A program made the position numbers and the translations under genes. 64,000 bases of DNA, from positions 1 through 64,000 of the forward strand of contig QQUU01000082.1 of the NCBI GenBank assembly GCA_003385605.1, given 5' to 3'. Shown piece after piece: positions 34,501-40,351 of this stretch; position 1 is the stretch's first letter, and every line of letters starts with the position of its first letter. Under the pieces are notes generated by a model. That model made no database searches and was not told where the DNA came from. It saw nothing but the letters and a program-made list of their open reading frames with translations. Origin of the DNA: Bacteroidota bacterium (GTDB lineage: Bacteria > Bacteroidota > Bacteroidia > Flavobacteriales > Schleiferiaceae).

Positions 34501-35021
34501 TAGGAGCTGCAATGATCAAAAATGATCAACTAGTAGTGGACCCAACATTTGCAGCAAAAGTCATCTTACATGAGCTTCTTCACAATAAATACCACTTGAT
34601 TGAAGAAGAAGGGACGCGGTCACATTATCCTACACTAGACCGACACATGAAGAAAGAAGAGTCCGGGCTATACCCCAATGGTGCTGGAACCCCTGAAGGT
34701 TACCACGGCCAACATGAAACAATGGCTGAAGGCAATATTGAATTATTTGTTAGGGGAATGAAACAGTTTGACAGTGAAAATGGAACTACGCATTCACAGG
34801 AATGGTATATGGCCATGGCATGGATGGGCTCATTAGAGGCAAAGACTAATGCATGGAACAATCTACCAACAGCTGATAAGCTTCGCTATGAAAAAATCAT
34901 TATCAACGAAAGCTACTACAACCTATACTTAACAGCTCAGGCTGAAGGAAATGTAAAGTCGGCAAACTTCTATTTTAGTAAAATAGATCAAAAACTATTT
35001 AATGAAACACGATGTAAATAA
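25479..35021 (+). CDS. Giant SpvB/TcdB/RHS protein with metallopeptidase tip
   Basis: 3180 residues. SpvB/TcaC-like domain at about 30-170 (SYPIAIPAGRQGLTPQVSLT). Integrin-like FG-GAP/VCBS repeats at several sites (DVNGDGLIDFM, DLNGDQFPDVI, DVNGDGLPDRI, DLNGDGLVDAL, DMNGDGAADYI). TcdB middle segment at about 1495-1600, RHS/YD repeats at about 1970-2780, RHS core at 2784-2922 (YHPDYVGNVD, YNPWGES, YRFNSKEFDAETGMHYYGAR). The C-terminal ~255 residues form the variable toxin with zinc motif HELLH (3031-3035) and a downstream Glu (GQHETMAEG). There is no signal peptide on this frame; export probably needs the preceding ORF. The Tc-B/RHS shell stores a toxin tip, here a peptidase. Confidence 0.85.
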   Translation: MPEASAFMPTAISDLEPATPAAGINLIQPPSANQQGDAVISYPIAIPAGRQGLTPQVSLTYNSSGSESWCGYGWNIATQSISVDTRWGVPTFDPLEQSEVYLYNGVTLHGENGEKANRPNVDNNGKVTYASRKSGTQRFFPRVQSSVQSIERHGNGTDKYYWIVTDADQTKFYYGTTDGVQVNLDACLETQGDNNISQWFLTKVEDKWGNYITYNYRKTQLNNTSDAMKGGVSMYLESIQYTGFGTDPGNYSIHFQLAPSSRKDSRVALNSGLKIVDNKSLDQIVVKYAGTVIKSYKLHQSEGSFFKTRLDSVSEMRGSTVFHTHSFEYEDVASLGFSSPTSISLGTTDISMGILDSKIADKIGNSLIRGVAPSPISRSTSKGWSFGGTFGAGITSNLPQLKDILDRSETTSGSFGFSENQSRDLTQLMDVNGDGLIDFMYLAPNGKKYYRPGKIVNGRLGFSESALSIDQEAKYSSISSSINFGLDHTGKRVEVKDGGGNLVGEVAKVYVGVNYNQSTSTTNSFYSDYNADGIIDYVMQSDNDKAIVKFGSIDNLGKLRFSESSIATISPVIKKETVNSSPSNSGIKPIQIVRIWEAPQSGTINISGQASMSTISGNTLDGDIKVAIQHNGDYLTISNKDWHSIAPLSPVNMVYNSLDVSKGDLVMFRSNQVSDGQKDFLDWDPSISYTNNQTIVDGAGNNYSASSYTDGFIVEGRDVVRVSAKDTIEVTLQRDHSSHSADMHYKIIVSEFDASGEFVENHVFRNTLTQGGSFNSNFKTENNVSATFIEQRGVVSGVDTASSLIIVFELEASSNVKWPKAKWRPIVTIDSKCDSKHKVYPNVNYSIYNKLHTNESAITLTGLSNSVAYEVFPEFSAFGWAFLTEDHKVYMAVKSGNNTIAEKALMFTSNGITTYEINNDGSISNSISNSSFNGGNSSFLDSDVVNSKITVEFNIAEGYQSEELASKIFQKLQKLKVKSGSSTHAVYSGSDMKRNIYYTLWEEATRPFLHWGQFAWSPSSGNELNTISVAELKNEVNKFSEPEYEYGDEGPDSAHFVNMGIQDNPSSWNFFSLQPTRGEHSEACRTYIKEILPSDSLKDRWAFVGSHIGTYRLGKVAPGVLGESERSYDSQPIVMTPYSAYGAINESKSYSLNAQYTSLRSPVGLSGNIYSKSALFTATTSSFMDLNGDQFPDVIQTGDDIKVQMSNPSGGHIDENQISTEKYLQKSLDGSLGISKNAYYLNEKPKWAVKLKHLSGLPLGASWDVESLIDVNGDGLPDRIEDRLNANHSIQLNNGHGFEALYTPSLPNSMANNGLQSKRKNFSESTGGNVFGGMDYADKIDTDTVGIARSWSIGLGANASASFNNRVAVDLNGDGLVDALKVTIGLSGNPVISKVYLNTGTGFQEITVNSNAPVLSQGNTTTMGLSLDGSGTGSGFFPTGTNKFLKFSLSLRGGVNYGVSQVRNSLRDMNGDGAADYIVSNGYNSIEVYYNQSALANKLKTVYNPLGGSFEISYDHVGNKRGDYDPVIHTTDSLQRIVWDMPNGKWVMSQVTINDGLDITYNNKELDGIDQQVLSFKYDGGIHSRRERGFTGFTRVETIQENQNPNGVNHYPKRYLSEVVEYFRPDDLSVSELRKHEYRQGLVRKSSQIFHRDQRRFHSVQWVDIPGEYGDGYWDTTYTYSHYDTLLSVSEYEYEFRNVAIHSTSGSKGLVIDNNGTWDVVTWSRAGETSTLFPAVVHTSSISWPQKDDRANFHEQKFDIEYDKYYNVTMYKDYGVATPGIASIVPVDTVLIPYYKYIHQDNLCSELSLNTTLSNADYDVYVIPCTTDVSYSADTIWVTKPGSDCIGDPFGITICRDGISNTLESVHRKLDTLENIVYEYQTNTVFNGARIATLEYFDPVNANDRTAQLKKHSIYLDNTNPGSLKRQSEVTSLNQGNAVKTFKTKLNSADWAYTDLQYDTYGNVTQVKGAQNHKGQRGFVNYSYDNIDHQFIETIANNFGESICNQYDHSTGLLERTLGINGHAMQYEYDQFQRLINIWAPRELLNPNSAPTVNYSYDLENRVAVTTHNTDNLNHYNVSLSEDDNYCQVVDLSTRDTIANGVKTATFIDGLGKAVQIKTTKTNSATTATSVIVSGIVQNNRFGKPIVVRADFIDDPTTSLRTLTQEPSDILQKDFKYDYSHRQISAKSWTPAVNSAGSIGYWTESTAEFVWDNHDFTTVSQVNSNQGVGATANSKSVQYLDSYGRTVKSVNYNGQNLVTTQFEYNGLSELLKVTNPLGLETDYSYDLAGRQTQETHPDRGTTNLTYDKASNVITIENEATMLVGDVITLSYDYGRLVEKMMPSVPGAELYNVQYEYGYKGDGKNGAGRVVKITQGNAFKVDKLKYDELGNVHLEEKSVNVPNVGVRDYTTRYIYDSFGRILRTVYPDNDQVDYAYTSLGELSSVTSFMAGTGTQDILSNIKYDGFGNISEIIHGNGAKTTYSYSNVTRTLLGSEVFAKQSGGSSQVSLLDRNYTYNNKGMISQVQRTMDQSLTQGNETQQSFNFTYDALNRLSSATSTVQGQQAYSNQMSYNDVGGILNKNSNVSGSQTFAQNANDMTYSLDYTYNSAKKHQLDQVEDQVTGDIMSFTYNSSGSISEIQKQNNPAKDERFLWNYEQWLIAVENEQGIHHYIYDHSGERIMKSSLIQTQVQINDEVVQELSSLDPYTLYVNPYYVITSFSNGDKVSKHYYMGMQRVATDVGITVNNGGASNNPESVDSDKGESIINGAVDQKLEAVSNEIHNDVLVNIRFIMSNFGQITDNESFNSIAPIESLYPDLAQNSVSNATADALNPEPSVSTRIIYWYHPDYVGNVDMVTDLNQEAYEFYLYNPWGESLYHWESGSSSWNSPYRFNSKEFDAETGMHYYGARYHHPKLSVWMSVDPLVSKTLDSYAFTGNSPIILIDTDGLEVIIASNIPTAGTNVIDKLQKTGVFKAFSRRYQLNHADLTIKYDAKTTGAYAYAPDANTMYLGAAMIKNDQLVVDPTFAAKVILHELLHNKYHLIEEEGTRSHYPTLDRHMKKEESGLYPNGAGTPEGYHGQHETMAEGNIELFVRGMKQFDSENGTTHSQEWYMAMAWMGSLEAKTNAWNNLPTADKLRYEKIIINESYYNLYLTAQAEGNVKSANFYFSKIDQKLFNETRCK
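33827..34244 (+). repeat. RHS core repeat, copy A (inside main gene)
   Basis: 418 bp, near-identical to 35586-36003 and, inverted, 39598-40015. It encodes the stretch from LVNIRFIMSNFGQ to VWMSVDPL. Sequence diverges sharply just after the DPL codons, where the toxin domain begins. This is the homology that would allow tip exchange. Confidence 0.85.
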
Positions 35022-35448
35022 AACCAGATTGACATTTCTAGGACTGTTGGTGCTTGGTTTAACTATGGCGTTGAGTAGCTCTGGAAATGATACTAAAGAC
35101 ATGAATTCTCATGACGCCTCCATTTGGGTTCTAGATAGCTTGTATAGTTATTCTGGAATTAGCTACAATGTTGACAGGATTATTTTTGAAGGAAGAAATC
35201 TAGACTCAATATCTTTTTTACCAGAGAAAAAAACTAAGTGTTCATACAGCAAGTGTGATGACATTGGGTTGATTGGAGAATACGCCTTTTTTACTCCATT
35301 ATGTATGAATGACTTAAGAATGCAACAGTTGTATTTCTGTCTTTTGAAAGACTCTTCAATATTTGTTACTGATCGTGAGCATTTTGACGCCTACTATTCA
35401 CACTCTAGTGGGCTTATACCTGTGCAGTTGATAGATAAAAAGAAGTAA
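35002..35448 (+). CDS. Candidate immunity protein 1 (exported)
   Basis: 148 residues. It overlaps the end of the RHS gene by 20 bp, as immunity genes often do. The N-terminus (TFLGLLVLGLTMALSSSG, residues 10-27) is a signal peptide or membrane anchor. The mature part contains two Cys-containing loops (KCSYSKCDD). No known family. An exported inhibitor suits a peptidase toxin acting in the periplasm or outside. The assignment rests on position and topology. Confidence 0.6.
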   Translation: MKHDVNKTRLTFLGLLVLGLTMALSSSGNDTKDMNSHDASIWVLDSLYSYSGISYNVDRIIFEGRNLDSISFLPEKKTKCSYSKCDDIGLIGEYAFFTPLCMNDLRMQQLYFCLLKDSSIFVTDREHFDAYYSHSSGLIPVQLIDKKK

Positions 35449-35462
35449 TGTTGTAAGATTCT

Positions 35463-36003
35463 GGGGAGAGGATTTACGTGTGATTTTCGTATCTTATAGG
35501 ATACCAAATCATCAACGTAAACCTTCATGATGTCCGCTAAATCAGTATGTTACAGTCAAATTCATCCGCTTAGGGGTGTCTCAGATTTGGTTAACATAAG
35601 GTTTATTATGAGTAATTTCGGTCAAACCACTGATAACGAGAGTTTTAACTCTGTCGCTCCATTAGAGAGCCTCTATCCCGATTTGGCCCACAATACTGTC
35701 TCAAACGCGACTACCGATGCGTTGAATCCGGAGCCATCCGTGAGCACGCGCATCATCTACTGGTACCACCCCGATTATGTTGGGAATGTAGACCTGGTTA
35801 CGGACCTAAATCAAGAAGCCTACGAGTTCTATCTCTACAACCCTTGGGGTGAGAGTCTCTACCATTGGGAAAGTGGTTCTTCCAGTTGGAATTCACCATA
35901 CAGGTTCAACTCCAAGGAGTTTGATGCGGAAACGGGAATGCACTACTACGGGGCTAGGTATCATCACCTTAAGCTTAGTGTATGGATGAGTGTGGATCCG
36001 CTT
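35463..36003 (+). repeat. RHS cassette repeat, copy B (leader plus core)
   Basis: The 418-bp core (35586-36003) is preceded by a 123-bp leader starting GGGGAGAGGATTT. The leader is shared with the inverted copy C but absent from the main gene. It includes the start codons ATGATGTCC used by both orphan ORFs. Confidence 0.8.
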
Positions 36004-36753
36004 GCAAATAATGCACCGAATAGAACACCTTACCGCACATTCTTTAACAATCCTATACGTTTCACTGATCCAGATGGCAAATGGGAGGTAGATGCAAACG
36101 GTAACTTAATTGCAGAAAAAGGGGATAATGCACAAACATTAGCAGACTTTCAGGGTATATCATATTCACAAGCACTAAAACAAATGAAAGATCAAGGTTA
36201 TACCACAACAAGAATAGGTGAATATGATGTATTGAATTTACAAGTTGGCGATGTGGTAACATTAGATAATAATTATACACAATCATTGGAAGACGCTAAT
36301 GCTGGAAAAGTATTTGTAATGACGGAAGCAGAGATGGACAACCTGACAATATCAGAATACTATGAACTTATGGAAGATCTTTCAGATAAGTACAATTGCT
36401 GGGGAAGTTGTATAGAAGGGTCAATGAATAATGATGCTATTGAACCAGGAGATGGAATTGGAGATGGTGATGTTTTTGATGCACATCTATCAAGCAACTA
36501 TATGGATGCTCAAGGCAATTATAAATTTGGAGAAACGGTAATTAGATTTGCCAACAGTAAAGGTGTAACTCATGGAGCTGTATTTTATGGAAAAAATAAA
36601 GCAGGGGAGATTTATGTTTATACAAAAAATGGCTGGTTAGCCTATCCGAGATTTATGAAGCTTGACGATCTAATCCAGCAGATTCCTTCGTATGGCATTC
36701 CCACAGGATTAACATCGGAAGAGTCAGGATATTATAATAAAAACACTCGCTAA
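35527..36753 (+). CDS. Orphan RHS tip with NlpC/P60-like peptidase domain
   Basis: 408 residues. The first ~20 are specific to the orphans (MMSAKSVCYSQIHPLRGVSD), then the RHS core (about 21-159) and a new C-terminal domain. In that domain Cys in NCWGSCIEGS (about 288-298) and His in VTHGAVFYG (about 347) followed by YVYTKNGW resemble the Cys-His pair of NlpC/P60 or papain-like peptidases. There is no signal peptide or upstream RHS shell, so it is a silent or displaced tip that could be swapped onto the main gene through the core repeat. The toxin part is more AT-rich than the core, as expected of an acquired domain. Confidence 0.75.
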   Translation: MMSAKSVCYSQIHPLRGVSDLVNIRFIMSNFGQTTDNESFNSVAPLESLYPDLAHNTVSNATTDALNPEPSVSTRIIYWYHPDYVGNVDLVTDLNQEAYEFYLYNPWGESLYHWESGSSSWNSPYRFNSKEFDAETGMHYYGARYHHLKLSVWMSVDPLANNAPNRTPYRTFFNNPIRFTDPDGKWEVDANGNLIAEKGDNAQTLADFQGISYSQALKQMKDQGYTTTRIGEYDVLNLQVGDVVTLDNNYTQSLEDANAGKVFVMTEAEMDNLTISEYYELMEDLSDKYNCWGSCIEGSMNNDAIEPGDGIGDGDVFDAHLSSNYMDAQGNYKFGETVIRFANSKGVTHGAVFYGKNKAGEIYVYTKNGWLAYPRFMKLDDLIQQIPSYGIPTGLTSEESGYYNKNTR

Positions 36754-36754
36754 T

Positions 36755-36997
36755 ATGAGATTGCTATATATATTAATTATAATTACACCTATTAGTGGCT
36801 GTAATACTCAAGAATACACGTTAATGTTTTCCGATAAAAAAGATAATACTGTATTTACTCTTATAAAGAGTGTTAATAAGGACGAACAGTGTTTTACATT
36901 CTCACAGGAAGAGCAAAACAGTATAAGAAAATGCAATCTAAATCAAGGGGAGTTGATTATTATTGTAGACTTCCCTAAAAATCGGACAGGTAATTAA
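36755..36997 (+). pseudogene. Candidate immunity protein 2, 3' end cut by IS3 insertion
   Basis: 80 codons, starting 1 bp after the orphan tip. Lipoprotein signal LYILIIITPISGC-N (lipobox Cys about 16). The last codons (after VDFPKN) and stop lie in the IS terminal repeat that begins at 36982. Removing the IS and one 4-bp AAAA target copy restores a frame across the junction: after VDFPK it reads KGKSTLSKKMVLNVGCTL and stops at TAA near 38212. The original protein was therefore about 17 residues longer. Confidence 0.6.
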
Positions 36998-37017
36998 TTG
37001 ATTAAATTAGACCTGCT

Positions 37018-37284
37018 ATGAGGAAGAGTAAATTCACAGAAAGTCAGATCATCAAAGCGATCAAGGCCAATGAGAACGGCCAACGTGTTGAAGATCTCTG
37101 TAGAGAGTTGGGCATTCGCGCAGCCACCTTTTATGGATGGCGTAAGAAGTATTCCGGAATGGAAGCTAGCCAACTAAAACGACTAAAAGAGTTAGAAGAG
37201 GAGAACCGCAAGCTTAAACAGATGTATGCGGATCAGTCTTTAGACAACATGATGCTAAAAGACATCTTGTCAAAAAAGTTCTAA
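37018..37284 (+). CDS. IS3-family OrfA (HTH)
   Basis: 88 residues. HTH_8-type transposase N-terminus (KFTESQIIKAIKANENGQRV ... LGIRAATFYGWRKKYSG) and leucine-zipper helix (ELEEENRKLKQMYADQSLDN), as in IS407-group OrfA. It ends LSKKF-stop. The codons AAA AAG within A_AAA_AAG (37272-37278) just before the stop form a -1 slippery site giving the OrfAB transposase: after the slip the frame continues VLKPSVLRAMVSYL into OrfB. Confidence 0.9.
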   Translation: MRKSKFTESQIIKAIKANENGQRVEDLCRELGIRAATFYGWRKKYSGMEASQLKRLKELEEENRKLKQMYADQSLDNMMLKDILSKKF

Positions 37285-37304
37285 AGCCTTCTGTTCTTCG
37301 TGCT

Positions 37305-38156
37305 ATGGTGAGCTACTTGCTAGCGGCCTACAAGGTGAGTATAGCGCGTGCATGTAGCGTTGTTGGTCTGCACAGATCTATGTGGTACTATCAAGCAAAG
37401 AAAGACGACAGTGAAGTTGTGGCGAAGCTGACTGAGTTGGCTGAAGACCTTCCCACCCGCGGCTTTGATGTGTACTACAACAGGATCAGAACAGAAGGCT
37501 TGGTTTGGAACCGTAAACGTGTTTTGCGCGTATACCGAGGCATGAAGTTAGGTATGCGCAGAAGGCACAAAAAGCGTGTTCCCACGCGCATACAACAGCC
37601 ACTAGAGACACCAGGCTGCTTGAACGAAGTATGGAGCATGGACTTTATGAGTGACTCGCTCTCAGACGGACGTAGAGTACGCATGTTCAACGTCATAGAC
37701 GATTACAACAGAGAAGCCCTGGCCGTAGAGCCAGGGTTGAGCTTTCCAGCAACACGGGTAACACGTGTACTTAATCAGCTGGAAGAAGAGATTGGGCTGC
37801 CTAAGGTCATCCGTGTTGACAATGGGCCAGAGTTCATCTCTAAGGAGTTTACTGCGTGGTGTGAGCGCAGAGCTATTGAGATACGTTACATCCAGCCTGG
37901 CAAGCCCATGCAAAACGGCTTCATTGAACGGTTCAACAGAACTTTCAGAGAGGACGTCTTAGATGCGTATTGGTTTGAGGATTTAGAACAGCTGGGTATT
38001 ATAGCTGAAAAGTGGAGGTACGACTACAACTTTTATCATCCACACAAAGCTTTAGAATACAAAGCCCCATGCCAATATGCGAGTAGATATTCCAAGGATC
38101 TAGATCCTTGGAAGGAGAAAGAAGATGAGAATATTGTTAAATTTATACCTGTCTGA
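37305..38156 (+). CDS. IS3-family OrfB transposase (DDE)
   Basis: 283 residues from the first ATG; the natural product is probably the OrfAB fusion by -1 frameshift at 37272-37278. DDE integrase core (rve): D in VWSMDFMSD (about 110), D in VIRVDNGPEF (about 171), E in GFIERFNRTFRED (about 207). HTH_21 at the N-terminus (RACSVVGLHRSMWYYQ). It looks intact. It cuts and joins the IS ends. Confidence 0.9.
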   Translation: MVSYLLAAYKVSIARACSVVGLHRSMWYYQAKKDDSEVVAKLTELAEDLPTRGFDVYYNRIRTEGLVWNRKRVLRVYRGMKLGMRRRHKKRVPTRIQQPLETPGCLNEVWSMDFMSDSLSDGRRVRMFNVIDDYNREALAVEPGLSFPATRVTRVLNQLEEEIGLPKVIRVDNGPEFISKEFTAWCERRAIEIRYIQPGKPMQNGFIERFNRTFREDVLDAYWFEDLEQLGIIAEKWRYDYNFYHPHKALEYKAPCQYASRYSKDLDPWKEKEDENIVKFIPV

Positions 38157-38350
38157 AAAAGGGTAAGTCTACATTATCAAAAAAAATGGTATTGAATGTG
38201 GGATGTACGCTATAATCGATGTATATACGTCCAAAAACTTTGATAGCAATATTCTTCTCTGTGATCTTGATGGGAAATTGAAATTTGATGATCCTATTTG
38301 TATAGGTTCAGATAAAAGATAAGCCTATGCCCGGCACAAGAATGCTATAC
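38157..38350. other. Gene-free stretch right of the IS; degraded coding remnant
   Basis: The first ~55 bases complete the interrupted immunity gene (see 36755). In another frame, an open stretch from about 38167 to 38322 reads VYIIKKNGIECGMYAIIDVY and continues to DPICIGSDKR. It looks protein-like but lacks an upstream start in frame, so it may be a fragment of a lost toxin or immunity gene. Confidence 0.4.
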
Positions 38351-38414
38351 CTCTCGTTTTCAGAAGCTCGACCAATATTACTGATGATAAACCTTATGTT
38401 AACCAAACCCGAGA
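38351..38414 (-). repeat. 64-bp relic of the RHS cassette start
   Basis: On the minus strand it reads TCTCGGGTTTGGTTAACATA then AGGTTTATCATCAGTAATAT, matching the beginning of the core repeat in copy C (39960s-40022) with scattered mismatches and ending at an AACGAGAG match. It marks a former third cassette, deleted up to this point. Confidence 0.65.
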
Positions 38415-38420
38415 TTATCC

Positions 38421-38843
38421 CTATAATGGTTGTATTTCAAAACTGAAATAAACCCATTGATCATTTTCATCTCTCCTGAATTCAACCCTATATGAATCTG
38501 ATCTAACTAATGAAACCCTTTTCCCAATTCGCTTATACTCTGTATCCACAAAAACTATAGTTCGAGTTGTCTCCTCTTCAATTATCGGTAGTATTCTCAA
38601 CGTTCTTACCCCTCTCCTTAATTCAGCTTTTGAATATGAATTGACGTTAAATAAATACAACCCGCATGAATCAAGATTCAAATCTATATCGTCCAATAAT
38701 ATTGGGATTGAACCTACATGTGGAAGACTGTTAGAAATATTAATTCTCGCATCTTCTATAAACTTACAGTTTAAATCATCCGGTTGACTGTACATCACTA
38801 AAGTCGCACAAATACCTATTATTATAAAAAATGCTTTTCTCAT
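38421..38843 (-). CDS. Candidate immunity protein 3 (exported)
   Basis: 140 residues with a signal peptide (AFFIIIGICATLVMYSQ, cleaved near 20). The mature domain has two Cys (LNCKFIED; DSCGLYLF) and a beta-rich end (YRVEFRRDENDQWVYFSFEI). It directly follows the inverted orphan tip, overlapping it by 4 bp. By position and export signal it is the antidote of the JAMM-like tip. No family was recognised. Confidence 0.6.
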   Translation of the reverse strand: MRKAFFIIIGICATLVMYSQPDDLNCKFIEDARINISNSLPHVGSIPILLDDIDLNLDSCGLYLFNVNSYSKAELRRGVRTLRILPIIEEETTRTIVFVDTEYKRIGKRVSLVRSDSYRVEFRRDENDQWVYFSFEIQPL

Positions 38844-40075
38844 TCCACCGATATGTTTTCAAAATGTTTCATTTTCATGGCACCAAGAATTTGGCCTTTT
38901 GAATATATGTATACCATATTGTTGCCTCTCGCGAATACATATTCAATGCCGTTTGCATTGTTTAAATCAAAAGCGCTTGGAAGCTGTCTAAATGAGTATA
39001 TTCTTGTCTCACCGCCATAAACATTTGATGAAGTCGATGACTTTTCAGGCTCCTCTGTAATTGACCCGCTTGGATGTGAGTGAAAGAAAATATCACCGCT
39101 TTGTACATCTGGATGCGTTATAGTGGCTTGTGAATCTTCCTTGGGGCTAGCTACTGCGCCAGCTGGGGACTCAATCACTTCATTGCCTCGTACAACTCCA
39201 CCATACTCTCTATTGTTTTTATCTTTGGTACCACCTTTACCATCATCTTGTTTCACGATTGTGGACATTTGCTTTCTCGCTTGTGAATCGCTTACCAATT
39301 CAACTGAGTTTTGATAAGCAGTTTTATCTTCCCCAAAAGCTTCTGAATTTCCGCTATTTTCTTTAATAAATTTGATGGTTTGACGATGTTCTTTATAATT
39401 GATGGCATTGGTGGGATTTTCTTCATCCCCAAAGTTTCTACTGGTCTTTAATAGATAAATTTTTCCATCATCTATGCCATCATTGCCGATCACTTTCCCT
39501 TTTTCATTAATAAAGTGACCTTGACCGTCAGGGTCAACCATTAAGATAGGATTGCATCCAAGAAAACCAAATGGAGCATGTCCTACATATTTATGCGCCA
39601 ACGGATCCACACTCATCCATACACTGAGCTTAGGATGATGATACCTAGCCCCGTAGTAATGCATGCCCGTTTCCGCATCAAATTCCTTGGAGTTGAACCT
39701 GTATGGGGAATTCCAACTGGAAGAACCACTTTCCCAATGGTAGAGACTCTCACCCCAAGGGTTGTAGAGATAGAACTCGTAGGCTTCTTGATTTAGGTCC
39801 GTAACCAGGTCTACATTCCCAACATAATCGGGGTGGTACCAGTAGATGATGCGCGTGCTCACGGATGGCTCCGGATTCAACGCATCGGTAGTCGCGTTTG
39901 AGACAGTATTGTGGGCCAAATCGGGATAGAGGCTCTCTAATGGAGCGACAGAGTTAAAACTCTCGTTATCAGTGGTTTGACCGAAATTACTCATAATAAA
40001 CCTTATGTTAACCAAACCCGAGACACCCTTAAACGGATGATTTTGATTGTAACATACTGATTTAGTGGACATCAT
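38840..40075 (-). CDS. Orphan RHS tip with JAMM/MPN-type peptidase domain
   Basis: 411 residues from ATG 40075 (MMSTKSVCYNQNHPFKGVSG), the same start as the other orphan; an in-frame TTG at 40126 is less likely. RHS core at about 21-159, then a linker and a C-terminal domain with the JAMM signature: Glu-containing REYGGVV strand (about 289), HSHPSG (about 328-333) and PSAFDLNNA with the third ligand Asp. This is the JAB/Prok-JAB metallopeptidase pattern used by several polymorphic toxins. It has no signal peptide or shell domain, so it is a stored tip. It is oriented opposite to the main gene. Confidence 0.75.
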   Translation of the reverse strand: MMSTKSVCYNQNHPFKGVSGLVNIRFIMSNFGQTTDNESFNSVAPLESLYPDLAHNTVSNATTDALNPEPSVSTRIIYWYHPDYVGNVDLVTDLNQEAYEFYLYNPWGESLYHWESGSSSWNSPYRFNSKEFDAETGMHYYGARYHHPKLSVWMSVDPLAHKYVGHAPFGFLGCNPILMVDPDGQGHFINEKGKVIGNDGIDDGKIYLLKTSRNFGDEENPTNAINYKEHRQTIKFIKENSGNSEAFGEDKTAYQNSVELVSDSQARKQMSTIVKQDDGKGGTKDKNNREYGGVVRGNEVIESPAGAVASPKEDSQATITHPDVQSGDIFFHSHPSGSITEEPEKSSTSSNVYGGETRIYSFRQLPSAFDLNNANGIEYVFARGNNMVYIYSKGQILGAMKMKHFENISVE

Positions 40076-40139
40076 TAAGGTATACGTTGATGATTTGGTA
40101 TGCAATAAGATACGAAAATCACCCAAAAATCCTCTCCCC
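39598..40139 (-). repeat. RHS cassette repeat, copy C (inverted; leader plus core)
   Basis: The 418-bp core is 39598-40015, with its leader at 40016-40139. It is inverted relative to copies A and B. Recombination between A and C would invert about 6 kb and join the JAMM tip to the main RHS gene. Confidence 0.8.
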
Positions 40140-40222
40140 TACCCTAGGGTACAAGTAAAAAATGAAGAAAATTTCATCTTACAGGAGCAATGAATTGGTC
40201 AATTCAACTCTGGTATCACCTT

Positions 40223-40272
40223 GGGTTAGGCACGCGGCACGGTATATATATACACGTGCCGCGTGCCAACCC
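40223..40272. repeat. Long GC-rich palindrome near the right end
   Basis: GGCACGCGGCACG (40229-40241) pairs exactly with CGTGCCGCGTGCC (40255-40267). The AT loop GTATATATATAC is itself palindromic. Outer bases GGGTT/AACCC extend the stem past one bulge. There is no T-run on either side. It stands out from the AT-rich surroundings. Possible roles: replication or packaging signal, protein-binding site, or hairpin barrier between the toxin island and the end. Confidence 0.7.
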
Positions 40273-40351
40273 TACTGAGATATGATATTCGACTGATTTA
40301 CAACGGATTAAAAAACACAGCTGTTTTATCGAGGCAAAATCAGAAAACTAT

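Larger units (their letters stand above)
36982..38156 (+). mobile_element. IS3-family insertion sequence (~1175 bp)
   Basis: Terminal inverted repeat TCGGACAGGTA (36982-36992) versus the reverse complement of 38146-38156 (TCAGACAGGTA), 10/11. It is flanked by AAAA on both sides, a possible target duplication. It holds overlapping-frame orfA and orfB. The OrfB stop lies inside the right repeat. OrfA resembles the IS407 group by its sequence. Confidence 0.8.
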
